From Candidatus Bathyarchaeota archaeon (lineage in GTDB: Archaea; Thermoproteota; Bathyarchaeia; Bathyarchaeales; Bathycorpusculaceae), in the NCBI GenBank assembly GCA_026014745.1, contig JAOZHS010000001.1, positions 248,001-312,000 on the forward strand: a stretch of DNA of 64,000 nucleotides, given 5' to 3'. The position numbers were made by a program, and so were the translations under genes. Every line of letters starts with the position of its first letter. The first letter of the stretch is position 1. Below, in pieces: positions 28,039-37,371 of this stretch. The notes under the pieces are model-generated. The model was given only the letters and a program-made list of their open reading frames with translations, was not told the DNA's origin and did no database searches.

Positions 28039-29229
28039 ATGGTAAAAGTTACGCTTAAAGACGGAATAAACTGGGTCGGCGTAGTTGACTGGAACATAAA
28101 GGACTTCCATGACTACGTAACCCGACGTGGATCAAGCTACAACGCCTACTTAGTGCAAGACGAAAAAACCGCGTTAGTCGACACCGTAAAAGCAGCTTTC
28201 TGCAACGAACTCATCGAACACATAACCGAATTAACCAGCCTAGAAAAAATTGACTACATCATAGTAAACCATGTAGAAATGGACCACTCAAGCAGTCTGC
28301 CTATCATCGCTAAACTCGCCAAAAACGCCAAAATCTTCGCCACAGCCCGCGGAAAAGAAGAACTCATCAAACATTACGGCAAAGAATTCGAACGTATTGA
28401 AACCGTAAAATCAGGCGACAAAATAAGCCTCGGCAAGAAAACACTTACTTTCCTTGAGGCTCCGATGCTGCATTGGCCTGACAGCATGTTCACCTACCTA
28501 ATTGAAGATAAAATCCTGATGCCCAACGACGCTTTTGGTCAGCACCTTGCGAGTTCAGGACGCTTTGATGACGAAGTGGACCAGAACATCCTCATGGAAG
28601 AAGCTATCACCTACTACTCAAACATCCTCACGCCTTTTGCACCCTTGATTGTTAAGAAAATCGAGGAAGTCGTTGCCATGAAGTTACCCATCGACATGAT
28701 AGCTCCTAGCCACGGCATAATTTGGCGCAAGGACCCCATGAAAATCGTAAACGCCTACTTGGATTGGAGCACTGGCAAGAGTGTTAAACAGAAAATAGTT
28801 ATCGTTTTCGACACTATGTGGGATAGCACCAACAAGATGGCGCGTGCAATCGAGGACGGCATAGCAAGTCAAGGCGTCGAAACCAAACTCTTTAAGCTAC
28901 GCACAAGAGAAAACACAGATATAGTCACCGAAATAACCGACGCAAAAGTAGTTCTTGTCGGTTCACCCACCCTCAACAACGGCATGTTCCCTACAGTTGG
29001 CATGTTTATGACCTACATTACGGGTTTGAAGCCTAAAGGTAAACTCTGGGGATTCTTCGGCTCGTTTGGCTGGGGCGGCGGGGCTGTTCGCGGCATGGTC
29101 AGGATGGCTAAGGAAGCAGGCTTCGAAGTCATCGAACCCAGTGTCGAGTTAAAGTGGGTTCCAACCGAGGAAGAACTCAAAAAATGTTTTGACTTCGGCG
29201 TGCAAATCGCCCAAAAAGTCAAAGCCTAA
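28039..29229 (+). CDS. fprA: Flavodiiron protein (A-type flavoprotein, oxygen or NO reductase)
   Basis: 396 residues. N-terminal metallo-beta-lactamase-like domain with diiron ligands H78-x-E80-x-D82-H83 (NHVEMDH) and later H and D ligands, then a flavodoxin domain from about residue 250 (VFDTMWDSTNKMA, PTLNNGMFP, GSFGWGGGAVRGM). Reduces O2 to water (or NO to N2O) in anaerobes, with electrons from rubredoxin or F420H2. GGAG 9 bp before ATG. Faces the rubrerythrin gene convergently; the two form an oxygen-defence pair. Confidence 0.94.
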   Translation: MVKVTLKDGINWVGVVDWNIKDFHDYVTRRGSSYNAYLVQDEKTALVDTVKAAFCNELIEHITELTSLEKIDYIIVNHVEMDHSSSLPIIAKLAKNAKIFATARGKEELIKHYGKEFERIETVKSGDKISLGKKTLTFLEAPMLHWPDSMFTYLIEDKILMPNDAFGQHLASSGRFDDEVDQNILMEEAITYYSNILTPFAPLIVKKIEEVVAMKLPIDMIAPSHGIIWRKDPMKIVNAYLDWSTGKSVKQKIVIVFDTMWDSTNKMARAIEDGIASQGVETKLFKLRTRENTDIVTEITDAKVVLVGSPTLNNGMFPTVGMFMTYITGLKPKGKLWGFFGSFGWGGGAVRGMVRMAKEAGFEVIEPSVELKWVPTEEELKKCFDFGVQIAQKVKA

Positions 29230-29245
29230 TCTTTCTTTTCTTTTT

Positions 29246-29303
29246 GTTTAAGCCTAGACGCTGGATTTTGGGTTTAAAAAAATAAAAATTGTTAGGCTTA
29301 AAC
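29246..29303. terminator. Inverted repeat between fprA and rubrerythrin, probable two-way terminator
   Basis: GTTTAAGCCTA (29246-29256) and TAGGCTTAAAC (29293-29303) are perfect 11-bp arms around an A/T-rich loop with A7 and T-rich runs, in the 77-bp gap between two convergent genes. Confidence 0.6.
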
Positions 29304-29306
29304 TGC

Positions 29307-29810
29307 CTACTCGATTTTTTTGAAGGACGCCTTTGGAGCGCCGCAGACTGGGCACCTGTCTGGTGCTTCACCTACGAAGGTGTCTCCACAGATTGGGCAC
29401 ACGTAGATGTCTGCTTTTGGCATGTCTTTTTTGGCGTTTACGCTTTCAGCGGCTTTTTTGTAGAGTTCAGCGTGTACTTGCTCTACTTTGTTGGCGGAGT
29501 CAAAGCTTTGGAGGGCGGCTTTGTTGCCTTCAGCTTTGGCTGCTTCGATGAATTCGGGGTACATCTTAGTGAATTCGTAGGTTTCGCCTGTAACTGCAGC
29601 GTTGAGGTTTTCTGCGGTTGTTTTCACTTTGCCCATCACACGGAGATGGTTGAGTGCGTGGATGGTTTCTGCTTCTGCTGCTGCTTTGAAGAGTTTAGCA
29701 ACTTGTGGGAAGCCTTCCTTTTCTGCGGCTTTGGCGAATGCAAGGTATGTGCGGTTTGCTTGTGATTCGCCAGCGAAGGCAGCTTTTAGGTTTTCATCAG
29801 TTTTGGCCAT
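29307..29810 (-). CDS. rbr: Rubrerythrin
   Basis: 167 residues. Ferritin-like diiron domain (residues 1-125; the ExxxxxxY and ExxH type ligands in FAGESQANRTYLAF and AAAEAETIHALNH) followed by a rubredoxin domain with CPICGDTFVG and CPVCGAPK. Reduces hydrogen peroxide in the cytoplasm of anaerobes. ATG 29810 with a weak GTGATT before it. Convergent with the flavodiiron gene, which may share rubredoxin-type electron donors. Confidence 0.95.
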   Translation of the reverse strand: MAKTDENLKAAFAGESQANRTYLAFAKAAEKEGFPQVAKLFKAAAEAETIHALNHLRVMGKVKTTAENLNAAVTGETYEFTKMYPEFIEAAKAEGNKAALQSFDSANKVEQVHAELYKKAAESVNAKKDMPKADIYVCPICGDTFVGEAPDRCPVCGAPKASFKKIE

Positions 29811-29879
29811 AAATAATCACTAAGAGATGAATAGCTACACGAAGTTATAAGGAATTAGCTGCCGACCACTAAACTGGCA

Positions 29880-30089
29880 ATGTTAGGCTCAACAGCAATT
29901 TTAGAGCTGACAAGGCGGTGGCTGCTGTACCTCTCTGAGATCTGCCCCTCTTATTTATCAGTGGAACATTTTTTTGTTTTATCTCTTTGTGTGGTTGTTG
30001 CGGTTTACGGGATGCCACAAGATAACAGTAGGGTGCAATTGCTTTTTGGGTTTGCAACGTTTTTTTGCCTCTGTTTGAGTGTGGCATAA
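29880..30089 (+). CDS. Possible small membrane protein
   Basis: 69 residues with two hydrophobic segments (about 29-44 and 53-69). A TATA-like GTTATAAGG about 30 bp upstream would give a leaderless start at ATG 29880. The rest of 29811-30340 shows no RNA gene or coding frame I can support. Could be chance; conservation would be needed. Confidence 0.28.
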   Translation: MLGSTAILELTRRWLLYLSEICPSYLSVEHFFVLSLCVVVAVYGMPQDNSRVQLLFGFATFFCLCLSVA

Positions 30090-30340
30090 CCAGATTTTAC
30101 CACACGCCCAACATAGAAGCATATTAAAAACCGCTGCCAAGTGGGTGTGGAAGCATGTATAAACTGACTTTTTTCTCACAAGAACCACACCACAACAGGG
30201 CACAAACAAATTTTTGATCTACTGTGAAAGCATGTAAAGCAGCAGACTGCTCGAAGCGCCAAACATGTCAGGGGTTGGACGCTAAAGCAAAGTATATTAG
30301 TGATTTTTGGCTTTGACACTTTTGATTTTTGGTGAAGAAC

Positions 30341-30955
30341 ATGGAGAAAGTAAAATCATTTACTCTACCCAAACTACCATACGACTACAACGCTCTGGCA
30401 CCCTACATATCTGAAGAGCAACTAAAACTACATCACGACAAACACCACCAAGCATATGTAAACGGCGCCAACGCCGATTTCGAAAAACTTGACAAAGCAC
30501 GCCAAGAAAACGCAGAAGCCGACATGAAAGCCCTGCTAAAAGACCTCTCCTTCAACGTTGGAGGACACCTTTTACACTCGATTTTCTGGGAAAACCTCGC
30601 TCCAGCAGGCAAAGGCGGCGGAGGTCAACCCGGCGGAGCAATAGCAGATGTCCTAAACAAAGAATTTGGCAGTTTCGAACGCTTCAAAAAAGAATTCTCA
30701 AAAGCCGCAGCAACAACTGAGGGTTCCGGTTGGGCTGCACTCGCAATGCATCCATGCATCGCAAGGCCACTTATCCTCCAGATTGAAAAACACAACGTCA
30801 ACCTCTACCCAGGCTTCCAATTGCTCATGGTACTCGATGTTTGGGAACACGCCTACTATCTTGACTACAAAAACGAACGTCCCAAATTCGTAGATGCCTT
30901 CTGGAACATCGTGAACTGGGACCGCGTCAACAAAAACCTAAGCTTAGTAAAGTAA
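30341..30955 (+). CDS. sod: Superoxide dismutase (Fe/Mn)
   Basis: 204 residues from ATG 30341, with GGTGA 6 bp upstream (an in-frame TTG at 30329 is part of that leader). Fe/Mn fold: [13 protein letters not shown], the first ligand in [11 protein letters not shown], second in [13 protein letters not shown], and the C-terminal pair in [14 protein letters not shown]. Removes superoxide in the cytoplasm. Whether iron or manganese is used cannot be decided here. Part of the oxygen-defence region with rubrerythrin and the flavodiiron protein. Confidence 0.95.
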   Translation: MEKVKSFTLPKLPYDYNALAPYISEEQLKLHHDKHHQAYVNGANADFEKLDKARQENAEADMKALLKDLSFNVGGHLLHSIFWENLAPAGKGGGGQPGGAIADVLNKEFGSFERFKKEFSKAAATTEGSGWAALAMHPCIARPLILQIEKHNVNLYPGFQLLMVLDVWEHAYYLDYKNERPKFVDAFWNIVNWDRVNKNLSLVK

Positions 30956-30969
30956 CTCTCTTCTTTTCT

Positions 30970-31626
30970 TTATTTTTCCGACAGCTTCTTGAGCAAGTCA
31001 TTTTGCCGTTTAGTCCACTCTGTAGTGATGCCTTTTTGAAGATACACTGAGAGGGCGGCGATGCTTTTAGTGGGGTCATTTCGCATGCTAATCGAGTAGA
31101 GGTGCACAAGTTTTGTTCCGACAGCCTCTTTGGTTATCTGCCCCTTAGTCAACATTAAAGCAAGATAAACCGCATCGTTTATCGAGCCGCCAGCCGCGAC
31201 GATTCTGATTTTATCAAACTTCGCTAACCGCAGCAAACAAATCGTTAACAGTCGCTCCATGGTAGCAGCGCGGCTAACACTCACTGTTTGCTCCTCAATA
31301 TTCTCCAGTGTTTTTTCTTCTTGAACCGCTGCGCCCGGATAATCCCAAATTGGTTTCTGTGAAAGATGTGCTAAAATGGCTGGTGCCTTGCCCAAAGTGG
31401 CGGATTCTATGTTGCCGATGCTTATGTCGTCGAGGTATACTTTAGCGATTTCAGTTGCCATGTTCATGGCTGAGCAAACCAAAAATATTCCGTCCCCGAC
31501 ACCCGCGACATTCACCTCGCCGGTTTGCATTATCTCGGCAAGTATCTGCTCAACTATGTCGGTGACTTTAAGCGAAGCATCTGCTGGACCAACAACTACC
31601 ATTTTGCCCTTTAGCTCTTGACTCAT
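30970..31626 (-). CDS. Tandem Alba-like protein
   Basis: 218 residues. Residues 8-75 read like an Alba domain (strand VVVGP, helix LKVTDIVEQILAEI, strand VNVAGVGDGIFLVCSA helix). Residues 135-185 (IRIVAAGGSINDAVYLALMLTKG) repeat the Alba helix-strand pattern with the GxSINDAV motif. Alba proteins bind DNA or RNA in archaea. A two-domain version of this length is unusual. Assignment is by fold pattern and motif only; no search was run. Convergent with sod, 14 bp apart. Confidence 0.5.
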   Translation of the reverse strand: MSQELKGKMVVVGPADASLKVTDIVEQILAEIMQTGEVNVAGVGDGIFLVCSAMNMATEIAKVYLDDISIGNIESATLGKAPAILAHLSQKPIWDYPGAAVQEEKTLENIEEQTVSVSRAATMERLLTICLLRLAKFDKIRIVAAGGSINDAVYLALMLTKGQITKEAVGTKLVHLYSISMRNDPTKSIAALSVYLQKGITTEWTKRQNDLLKKLSEK

Positions 31627-31694
31627 AGCTAGCGCCTAGCAGTTATTGGCAGCCATTGAGCATATAATACTTGTTACATTACAGGAGTGGCGTT

Positions 31695-32042
<348 letters not shown>

Positions 32043-32111
32043 TTATTAGGTTTTCTGCTTTCTGGGCGGCGTAAAGCATTTGGCGTAGGCAGTGACTAGT
32101 CTAGTAGAGTT

Positions 32112-32888
32112 ATGTCGCAATATTTTTTTCCAAAGGGCATGCGTTACGCTACTATAGACGAACGTCTCGAATTCTACACTCAAGAATTCAATCTCCAAGG
32201 CGTTGCCGAATGGTTCTCAGACTGCGGCTTGGGCGGCGTCAAATTCGCCGTAATTATCGGTCGGCACACTAAGATTTTTCCCGAAAAATACCGACAAGAC
32301 TATGCAACCACCATCATAATCGACGAGTACCCAAACCTCAGATACGTGCAGGCGCAAATTGTCGAGTTTCTCCCCGAGGCCGTCTACTACGACCGCAACC
32401 TCTACGACGCAGCCGACCACATCATAGGTCAAGAGTTGGCGTTTGATTTAGACCCCGAAAACATCACCTGCCCCATACATGGATCCTTAGAAGACAAGAT
32501 GCGGCGGAAGCAGGGTCTGAGCTTTTGCGAGTTAGAGCTAAATATGGTTCGTAGTGAGGCTGCTGGATTGTTTGAATGGCTTGAGCATCGGTTCTCAGGC
32601 GTGAGAGTTGTGTATTCGGGGCGCGGTTTTCATCTGCATGTCTCGGACCCCCAAGCAACCCGCCTAAACACGCAGCAACGGCTGGAGTTGTCGCGGGAGG
32701 TCAAAGCCGCAGGTTTCCACATTGATGAATGGGTAACATCAGGCGAGTTCCGTCTTATTCGCTTGCCATTCAGCCTCAACGGTTTGGTCTCTCGGGTAGT
32801 GTTGCCGATAGAAAAAACCGAGTTAGCAAGCTTTGATGCCCTCCATGACCCGCGTTGCATCCCACGTTTTCTAAACAAATCACCTTAA
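32112..32888 (+). CDS. DNA primase small subunit-like protein
   Basis: 258 residues of archaeo-eukaryotic primase type. Metal-binding motif FDLDP near residue 115, a Cys/His insertion (CPIH...C), the nucleotide-binding SGRGFHLHV near 175 and RLPFSLNGLVSRV near 225. True archaeal PriS is usually 330-390 residues, so this is short at both ends. It may be a minor primase or repair polymerase, or the genome's only PriS in reduced form. No large subunit is near. ATG 32112 has no Shine-Dalgarno site and may be leaderless. Confidence 0.78.
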   Translation: MSQYFFPKGMRYATIDERLEFYTQEFNLQGVAEWFSDCGLGGVKFAVIIGRHTKIFPEKYRQDYATTIIIDEYPNLRYVQAQIVEFLPEAVYYDRNLYDAADHIIGQELAFDLDPENITCPIHGSLEDKMRRKQGLSFCELELNMVRSEAAGLFEWLEHRFSGVRVVYSGRGFHLHVSDPQATRLNTQQRLELSREVKAAGFHIDEWVTSGEFRLIRLPFSLNGLVSRVVLPIEKTELASFDALHDPRCIPRFLNKSP

Positions 32889-32980
32889 CGCTCAAAGTGA
32901 GTTTTGGCGTGTAAGCGGTTGTTATTGAAAGGTTTATCTGTTTTCTCTTCTTTTTGTAGGTGTATATTTGAGGGTTATTT

Positions 32981-34378
32981 ATGGAACAGTTTGACATTAT
33001 GGTAGTTGGCTCGGGGTCAGGCATGTTGGTGGCTTCCGCAGCCGTGGAACAAGGCTTCAAAGTCGCAGTTGTAGAGCACGGAAAAATGGGCGGCACCTGC
33101 ATAAACGTAGGCTGCGTCCCCTCCAAAATGCTGATTTACCCCGCCGATGTGCTTGTCACCCTCAAAGACGCCGAAAAACTCGGTATCCACGCAACCGTCA
33201 ACTCCGTAGACTTCTCCACTATCATGTCTCGGATGCGCGAATTGACCACGCATGATTCGGGGCATCAAGCCGCAGCCGTCGAAGCCACCCCCAACATGAA
33301 GTGGTACAAAGAAACCGGCGAATTCATCGACGACTACACCATGCAAGTCGGCAACCAAACCATAAAAGCCAAAACCATATTCATCGTCTCGGGCGCACGC
33401 ACACTCATACCCCCAATAAAAGGTCTCAAAGAAGTCAACTACCTCACCAGCGACACCGTCTTAAACCTCCAAACCCCACCCAAAAGCATCCTCATCGTCG
33501 GCGGAGGCTACATCGGAATGGAATACGGACACTTCTTCTCGGCGCTCGGCATCAAAACCACCGTCCTCCAACGCCTCGAACGCATCCTCCCCGAAGAAGA
33601 ACCCGAAATCTCTGCCCTGCTACACCAAGAAATGAGCAAACGCATAGACATCTACACCTCCTGCGAGGCCCAAGAAGCAAAACAAGACGGCGACCAAAAA
33701 ATCATCGTTGCCAAAAACCTCAAAGACGGTACCGTACGCGAATTCTCAGCCGAAACCCTTCTCATCGCCGTTGGCAGAGTCTCCAATGCGGATTTGCTTA
33801 AACCCCAAAAATCAGGTATACAACTAGACGCGAGGGGCTTCATAAAAGTAAACGAGTACCTAGAAACCACAAAAAAGAACATTTACGCCTTCGGCGACGC
33901 CATAGGCAATCAAATGTTTAAGCACGCCGCCAATTACGAGGCAGGGATAGCTTGGCATAACTCGCAGCATGGTAACAAAGCAAAAATGGATTACTCCTCA
34001 ACTCCGCACGGAGTGTTTACGCATCCGCAGATTGCGAGTGTCGGCTTGAAGGAGGCGGAGGCAGAAGCGCAGAAATTGAAGTTTTTGGTTGGCGTTGCCC
34101 AATACAAGGATACTGCTATGGGCGCTGCGTTGGGGAATCCGGAAGGTTTTGTTAAAGTCATTGTGGATCATGATTCTGGTAAAATCTTGGGTGCTCACAT
34201 CATCGGACCTGAAGCGTCTCTGCTTATCCAAGAGATAACCAACGCTATGGCAACTGTGGGCAACTTTGGACCCATCGCCCAAGGTATGCACATACACCCC
34301 GCCCTCAACGAGGTAGTGCAAAACGCGTTTGGCAGCCTTCAGCACCCCCATGAAGATGAACACGAGCATGAGCACTAA
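32981..34378 (+). CDS. Dihydrolipoamide dehydrogenase-like / mercuric reductase-like flavoprotein
   Basis: 465 residues. FAD motif VVGSGSGMLVASAA, redox pair in GGTCINVGCVPSKM, NAD(P) motif VGGGYIGMEYG, second FAD motif IYAFGDAIG, and the interface His-Glu in HIHPALNEVV. This is the full class I disulfide reductase set. The last ten residues are His/Glu-rich (HPHEDEHEHEH), a metal-binding tail not normal for lipoamide dehydrogenase. It could serve the orphan GcvH at 741 or reduce another disulfide or metal ion. Monocistronic. Confidence 0.85.
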   Translation: MEQFDIMVVGSGSGMLVASAAVEQGFKVAVVEHGKMGGTCINVGCVPSKMLIYPADVLVTLKDAEKLGIHATVNSVDFSTIMSRMRELTTHDSGHQAAAVEATPNMKWYKETGEFIDDYTMQVGNQTIKAKTIFIVSGARTLIPPIKGLKEVNYLTSDTVLNLQTPPKSILIVGGGYIGMEYGHFFSALGIKTTVLQRLERILPEEEPEISALLHQEMSKRIDIYTSCEAQEAKQDGDQKIIVAKNLKDGTVREFSAETLLIAVGRVSNADLLKPQKSGIQLDARGFIKVNEYLETTKKNIYAFGDAIGNQMFKHAANYEAGIAWHNSQHGNKAKMDYSSTPHGVFTHPQIASVGLKEAEAEAQKLKFLVGVAQYKDTAMGAALGNPEGFVKVIVDHDSGKILGAHIIGPEASLLIQEITNAMATVGNFGPIAQGMHIHPALNEVVQNAFGSLQHPHEDEHEHEH

Positions 34379-34476
34379 TTTTCAAAAAGGGCTCTCTGCT
34401 GAACCCAGTTAGGCGCCCTAAGTTCATAGCATAAGGAACCTCTGGGGAGTTCAGCTTAGCGATTTTTTGAGACTCT

Positions 34477-36084
34477 TCATCTTTGTTTTCTTGATTTTTG
34501 GGTTTTAATAAGCGCAAAGCATAGGGCTGCCGCAAAGATACCTATCAAAGTAGTGCCAAACGCGGTTTCTGGAACCACCATCACACTTGGCATTGAAGGC
34601 CCTCCAGGGTCAACAATCACTCCGTTTGCAACGCCGTCTGCGTCTTCATCTTCGCCATCAGTAAGAGTCAAAGTAATCACATTGTCTCCGTCGTTATCGC
34701 CCAATGGAACCTCAAACCAACCCGTGCCTTCATGGTACTTCCAATATTGGGAACCCGGCGGGATAGCGGATGGCAGCACGATTTCTACAGTGACCGTTTG
34801 ATGTGGCTCTAAATCGGATATTGTGAAAGAGAATAGTCCGTGGGGAAAACTGACTGCGGGTTTGCCTTCTGTTGGCAGGGTTTCCTCGGGTATGGCTGAA
34901 AACTGTGAAATTTCTCCATCGCTTGAAGAGATATGCGCTTTTCCCGAGCCTGTAGCTGTAGTCACTGAACCGATTAAGGTGGCATACTTCAACTTGGCAA
35001 TGCCAATATCCACATAAACTATGTGTGGAATGTCGTTGTCGTCTAATGTCATATCGATATATTCGCCATAACCTGCCATTGAATCGACCGTATAGTAAGT
35101 CCAGCCTTCATCCCAAGATGCGTATTTTAAGAGGTTGTTGGTATCATCCCAATAGCATACGTGCGGGTGATCCTCGCTGTCCAAAGCCAAAGAGCAGTAT
35201 TCGCCTACGTCTCCGCTGTTATCAATTACGCTTATGTCCCAACCCGTGCTTGTTCCTTTAGCGAGTTTTAATTGAGTGTTTGTTTCATCATAGTAGCAGA
35301 TGCAAGGTTGACCATCTGATGTTAAAGCAAGGGCTGAATATTGCCCAACATCGCCTGTCCAGTCAACTGTGCCTTCAAACAGTCCCAAATTCGTCTGGTG
35401 AGCAAATTTTAGATCTTTATTAAAGTCATCATAGTAGCTTATGTGCTCATATCCGCTGGAGTCAAGCGCAATTGAGGTATGGTCACCAACATTGTCTGAG
35501 TAATCCAGAGTGCCTGTTCTCCAGCCTGAATCCGTCAATTTGGCGTATTTTAGGTGGGATGAGAAATTTGAAGGAAAGATAATACCGTAGCTAATGTGGG
35601 GATACCCGTTTGAATCCAGTGCAATGTCGTTCCATTCTCCAACTTTTCCGCTGGAGTCAACAACTGTTGAATCCCAGTTTAGCCCATTCCATTTTAGATA
35701 TTTTAGTGTATACTCGTGAGTGTAATAGCTTATTTGAGGAAGTCCATCGGATCCCACGGCAACGCTGCTATACACGCCTGAGAATGATGTGCTGTCTAAC
35801 TGTGTGTGGCTCCATCCAGCTTCAGTTTTTGTGGCGTAACATTGCTTGCTACCAACACTTGCATAGGTTATGTGTACATTGCCTGCTGAATCTACATCAA
35901 TCGAAGTCTCTCCGTGACTAGGCCGCGTGATATCTGCTGTGCTGCCTGATAAAGTCAAAATTTCAATGTTCCAATACAAATTTGGGCTGTCTGCCCCTTG
36001 AACCTGCAAAAGAGCAGAACTTGATGTAAGTAACAAAATAATTGTGAAAATCACGTAACCTATTCGAGTATCCTTCTCCTTCAC
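34477..36084 (-). CDS. Secreted seven-blade beta-propeller protein with choice-of-anchor U-type domain
   Basis: About 535 residues from GTG 36084, which has GGGGAT 5 bp upstream and a TATA-like TTTATATT 30 bp upstream; the frame could extend to 36213 but those residues are not signal-like. Signal peptide GYVIFTIILLLTSSSALLQ. Then seven repeats of about 50 residues, each with an (I/L)ALDSxGxPHISYY strand, consistent with a seven-blade propeller. Next a domain with PHGLFSFTISDLEP and LGDNDGDNVITLTLTDG, resembling choice-of-anchor U domains, then a C-terminal helix and Arg/Lys tail. A cell-surface protein, probably binding or sensing. Confidence 0.78.
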   Translation of the reverse strand: MKEKDTRIGYVIFTIILLLTSSSALLQVQGADSPNLYWNIEILTLSGSTADITRPSHGETSIDVDSAGNVHITYASVGSKQCYATKTEAGWSHTQLDSTSFSGVYSSVAVGSDGLPQISYYTHEYTLKYLKWNGLNWDSTVVDSSGKVGEWNDIALDSNGYPHISYGIIFPSNFSSHLKYAKLTDSGWRTGTLDYSDNVGDHTSIALDSSGYEHISYYDDFNKDLKFAHQTNLGLFEGTVDWTGDVGQYSALALTSDGQPCICYYDETNTQLKLAKGTSTGWDISVIDNSGDVGEYCSLALDSEDHPHVCYWDDTNNLLKYASWDEGWTYYTVDSMAGYGEYIDMTLDDNDIPHIVYVDIGIAKLKYATLIGSVTTATGSGKAHISSSDGEISQFSAIPEETLPTEGKPAVSFPHGLFSFTISDLEPHQTVTVEIVLPSAIPPGSQYWKYHEGTGWFEVPLGDNDGDNVITLTLTDGEDEDADGVANGVIVDPGGPSMPSVMVVPETAFGTTLIGIFAAALCFALIKTQKSRKQR

Positions 36085-36107
36085 TCTTATCCCCAAGAAT
36101 GCATTTT

Positions 36108-36126
36108 GTATGTGAACAATATAAAA
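36108..36126 (-). promoter_or_regulatory. TATA box of propeller gene
   Basis: TTTTATATTG on the minus strand, about 30 bp before GTG 36084, supports the short start. Confidence 0.5.
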
Positions 36127-36278
36127 GCCTTGTGAAAAAATTGCAAATGCGACAATTTGTGAACATAGTGAAATTGCCTTCTGGCTTATTGAACTGTGAA
36201 AACGGGCTTGCAAAAGTTAGAAATTTTGTTACCTAAACTGTTATATGCTGCAAAATCCAAACCTTAACCAGTGATTTT

Positions 36279-36563
36279 ATGCAGTATTCTAAAGTTGCTG
36301 GCAACAAAAATGACCACAAAGTTACCCTCTACGCATTGAGCACCTGCGTGTGGTGTAAGTTAACTAAGCAATACCTCAACGACAACAGCGTCGGCTACGA
36401 GTTTGTGGATGTAGATTTGCTTGATGAAAACGACAAAGGCTTGGTTCACAAAGCAATCCTTGAGAAAGGCGGCAACTTAGGTTACCCCACTGTAATCGTG
36501 GACGACAAAACCGTCATTACAGGATTCCGCAAAGATAAACTCAAAGAGGCCCTGGGCGTTTGA
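36279..36563 (+). CDS. Glutaredoxin-family protein
   Basis: 94 residues with one thioredoxin fold. Active site C23-VW-C26, cis-proline in LGYPTVIVDD, and the C-terminal TGFRKDKLKEAL. Reduces disulfides in the cytoplasm. Its stop overlaps the TTG start of the next gene by 4 bp, so it is translationally coupled to the ferredoxin-thioredoxin reductase catalytic subunit and is a likely physiological electron acceptor of it. Confidence 0.92.
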   Translation: MQYSKVAGNKNDHKVTLYALSTCVWCKLTKQYLNDNSVGYEFVDVDLLDENDKGLVHKAILEKGGNLGYPTVIVDDKTVITGFRKDKLKEALGV

Positions 36564-37123
36564 CCCTGACCCTTGAGCAGGTTCGCAAACGCGCTGAAGC
36601 CGACGCCAAAACCTTCGGCTACTACCTTACCCCCCAACCTGACTTGCTCCAGATGTTTTTAGAAGGTCTAAAAACCAACGAGGAACGCTATGGGTACCCT
36701 TCTTGTCCCTGCCGTTTGGCCACTGGCAACCTTGACTTAGACCGTGACATAATCTGCCCCTGCGACTACCGCGACCCCGATGTCGCACAATATGGCTCCT
36801 GTTACTGCCGTTTTTACGTTAACAAAGCTGTTTTTGAGAGCCAAAATCTCCCGGAAGTGCCTGAACGGAGACCCCGAGAAAAACAGGACCGCGCCTACGG
36901 GCTTGCATCCAACAAGTCGTCCGTCGCCTCGTCAGTTCCTGAAAAAGCTGCTGTGCCGCAAGCTCCGCAAAGCGTTAAACCACAAATCAAAAAGAAGCTG
37001 TGGTACTGCAAGCAGTGTGGCTATGTGGTTTATCGTGAGGAGCCGCCGTATGTTTGCCCGATTTGTAGGGCTAAACAAGAGATGTTTGCGGAGATCGATG
37101 CCTCAGTAGAATTCAAGGGATAA
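36560..37123 (+). CDS. Ferredoxin-thioredoxin reductase catalytic subunit fused to a rubredoxin-like domain
   Basis: 187 residues. Residues 1-90 are FTR-beta: C49-P-C51, C66-P-C68 and C81-Y-C83, the exact set that binds the [4Fe-4S] cluster and the active disulfide. A Pro/Ala/Ser linker (about 100-140) leads to a rubredoxin-like knuckle pair C150-KQ-C153 and C166-PI-C169. The fused rubredoxin could replace the separate ferredoxin donor. TTG start overlaps the glutaredoxin stop. The pair can be read as donor-reductase-acceptor chain; that chain is inferred. Confidence 0.9.
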   Translation: MTLTLEQVRKRAEADAKTFGYYLTPQPDLLQMFLEGLKTNEERYGYPSCPCRLATGNLDLDRDIICPCDYRDPDVAQYGSCYCRFYVNKAVFESQNLPEVPERRPREKQDRAYGLASNKSSVASSVPEKAAVPQAPQSVKPQIKKKLWYCKQCGYVVYREEPPYVCPICRAKQEMFAEIDASVEFKG

Positions 37124-37124
37124 G

Positions 37125-37268
37125 TTATTTTTCTATTTTTATTTCGATTTTTTTCCAGTCCTCATCTATGCCGCGCAGGGTACTTATGGCGCCAAGGATG
37201 GTTCCACCCAAGATGTTTTCGACGAATTGGTTTAGTGGGATTTCGGTTTGGTCTACTTTTAATTTCAC
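37125..37268 (-). CDS. Small conserved-looking protein (47 residues)
   Basis: Found by reading the minus strand: GTG 37268 with AGGTGA 11 bp upstream, or GTG 37283 (52 residues). The product reads MKLKVDQTEIPLNQFVENI and continues to LRGIDEDWKKIEIKIEK, a beta-helix-helix-beta pattern with no Cys or membrane segment. Likely third ORF of a small-protein operon with 37372-37527 and 37541-37618. No family known to me. Confidence 0.6.
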   Translation of the reverse strand: MKLKVDQTEIPLNQFVENILGGTILGAISTLRGIDEDWKKIEIKIEK

Positions 37269-37371
37269 AGTCAAGGCGTTCACCTAAGCGTCTAATTTGG
37301 GCGGTTGCACAAAAATTTTTCTTACAAAAATCAATTTCAGAATGAATTGGAATTGGGGAAATGGGGTGAAT

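Noticed and set aside
29979-30209. 76-residue minus-strand frame between rubrerythrin and sod
   Set aside because: Cys/His/Trp-rich with no Shine-Dalgarno site or conserved pattern; probably chance.
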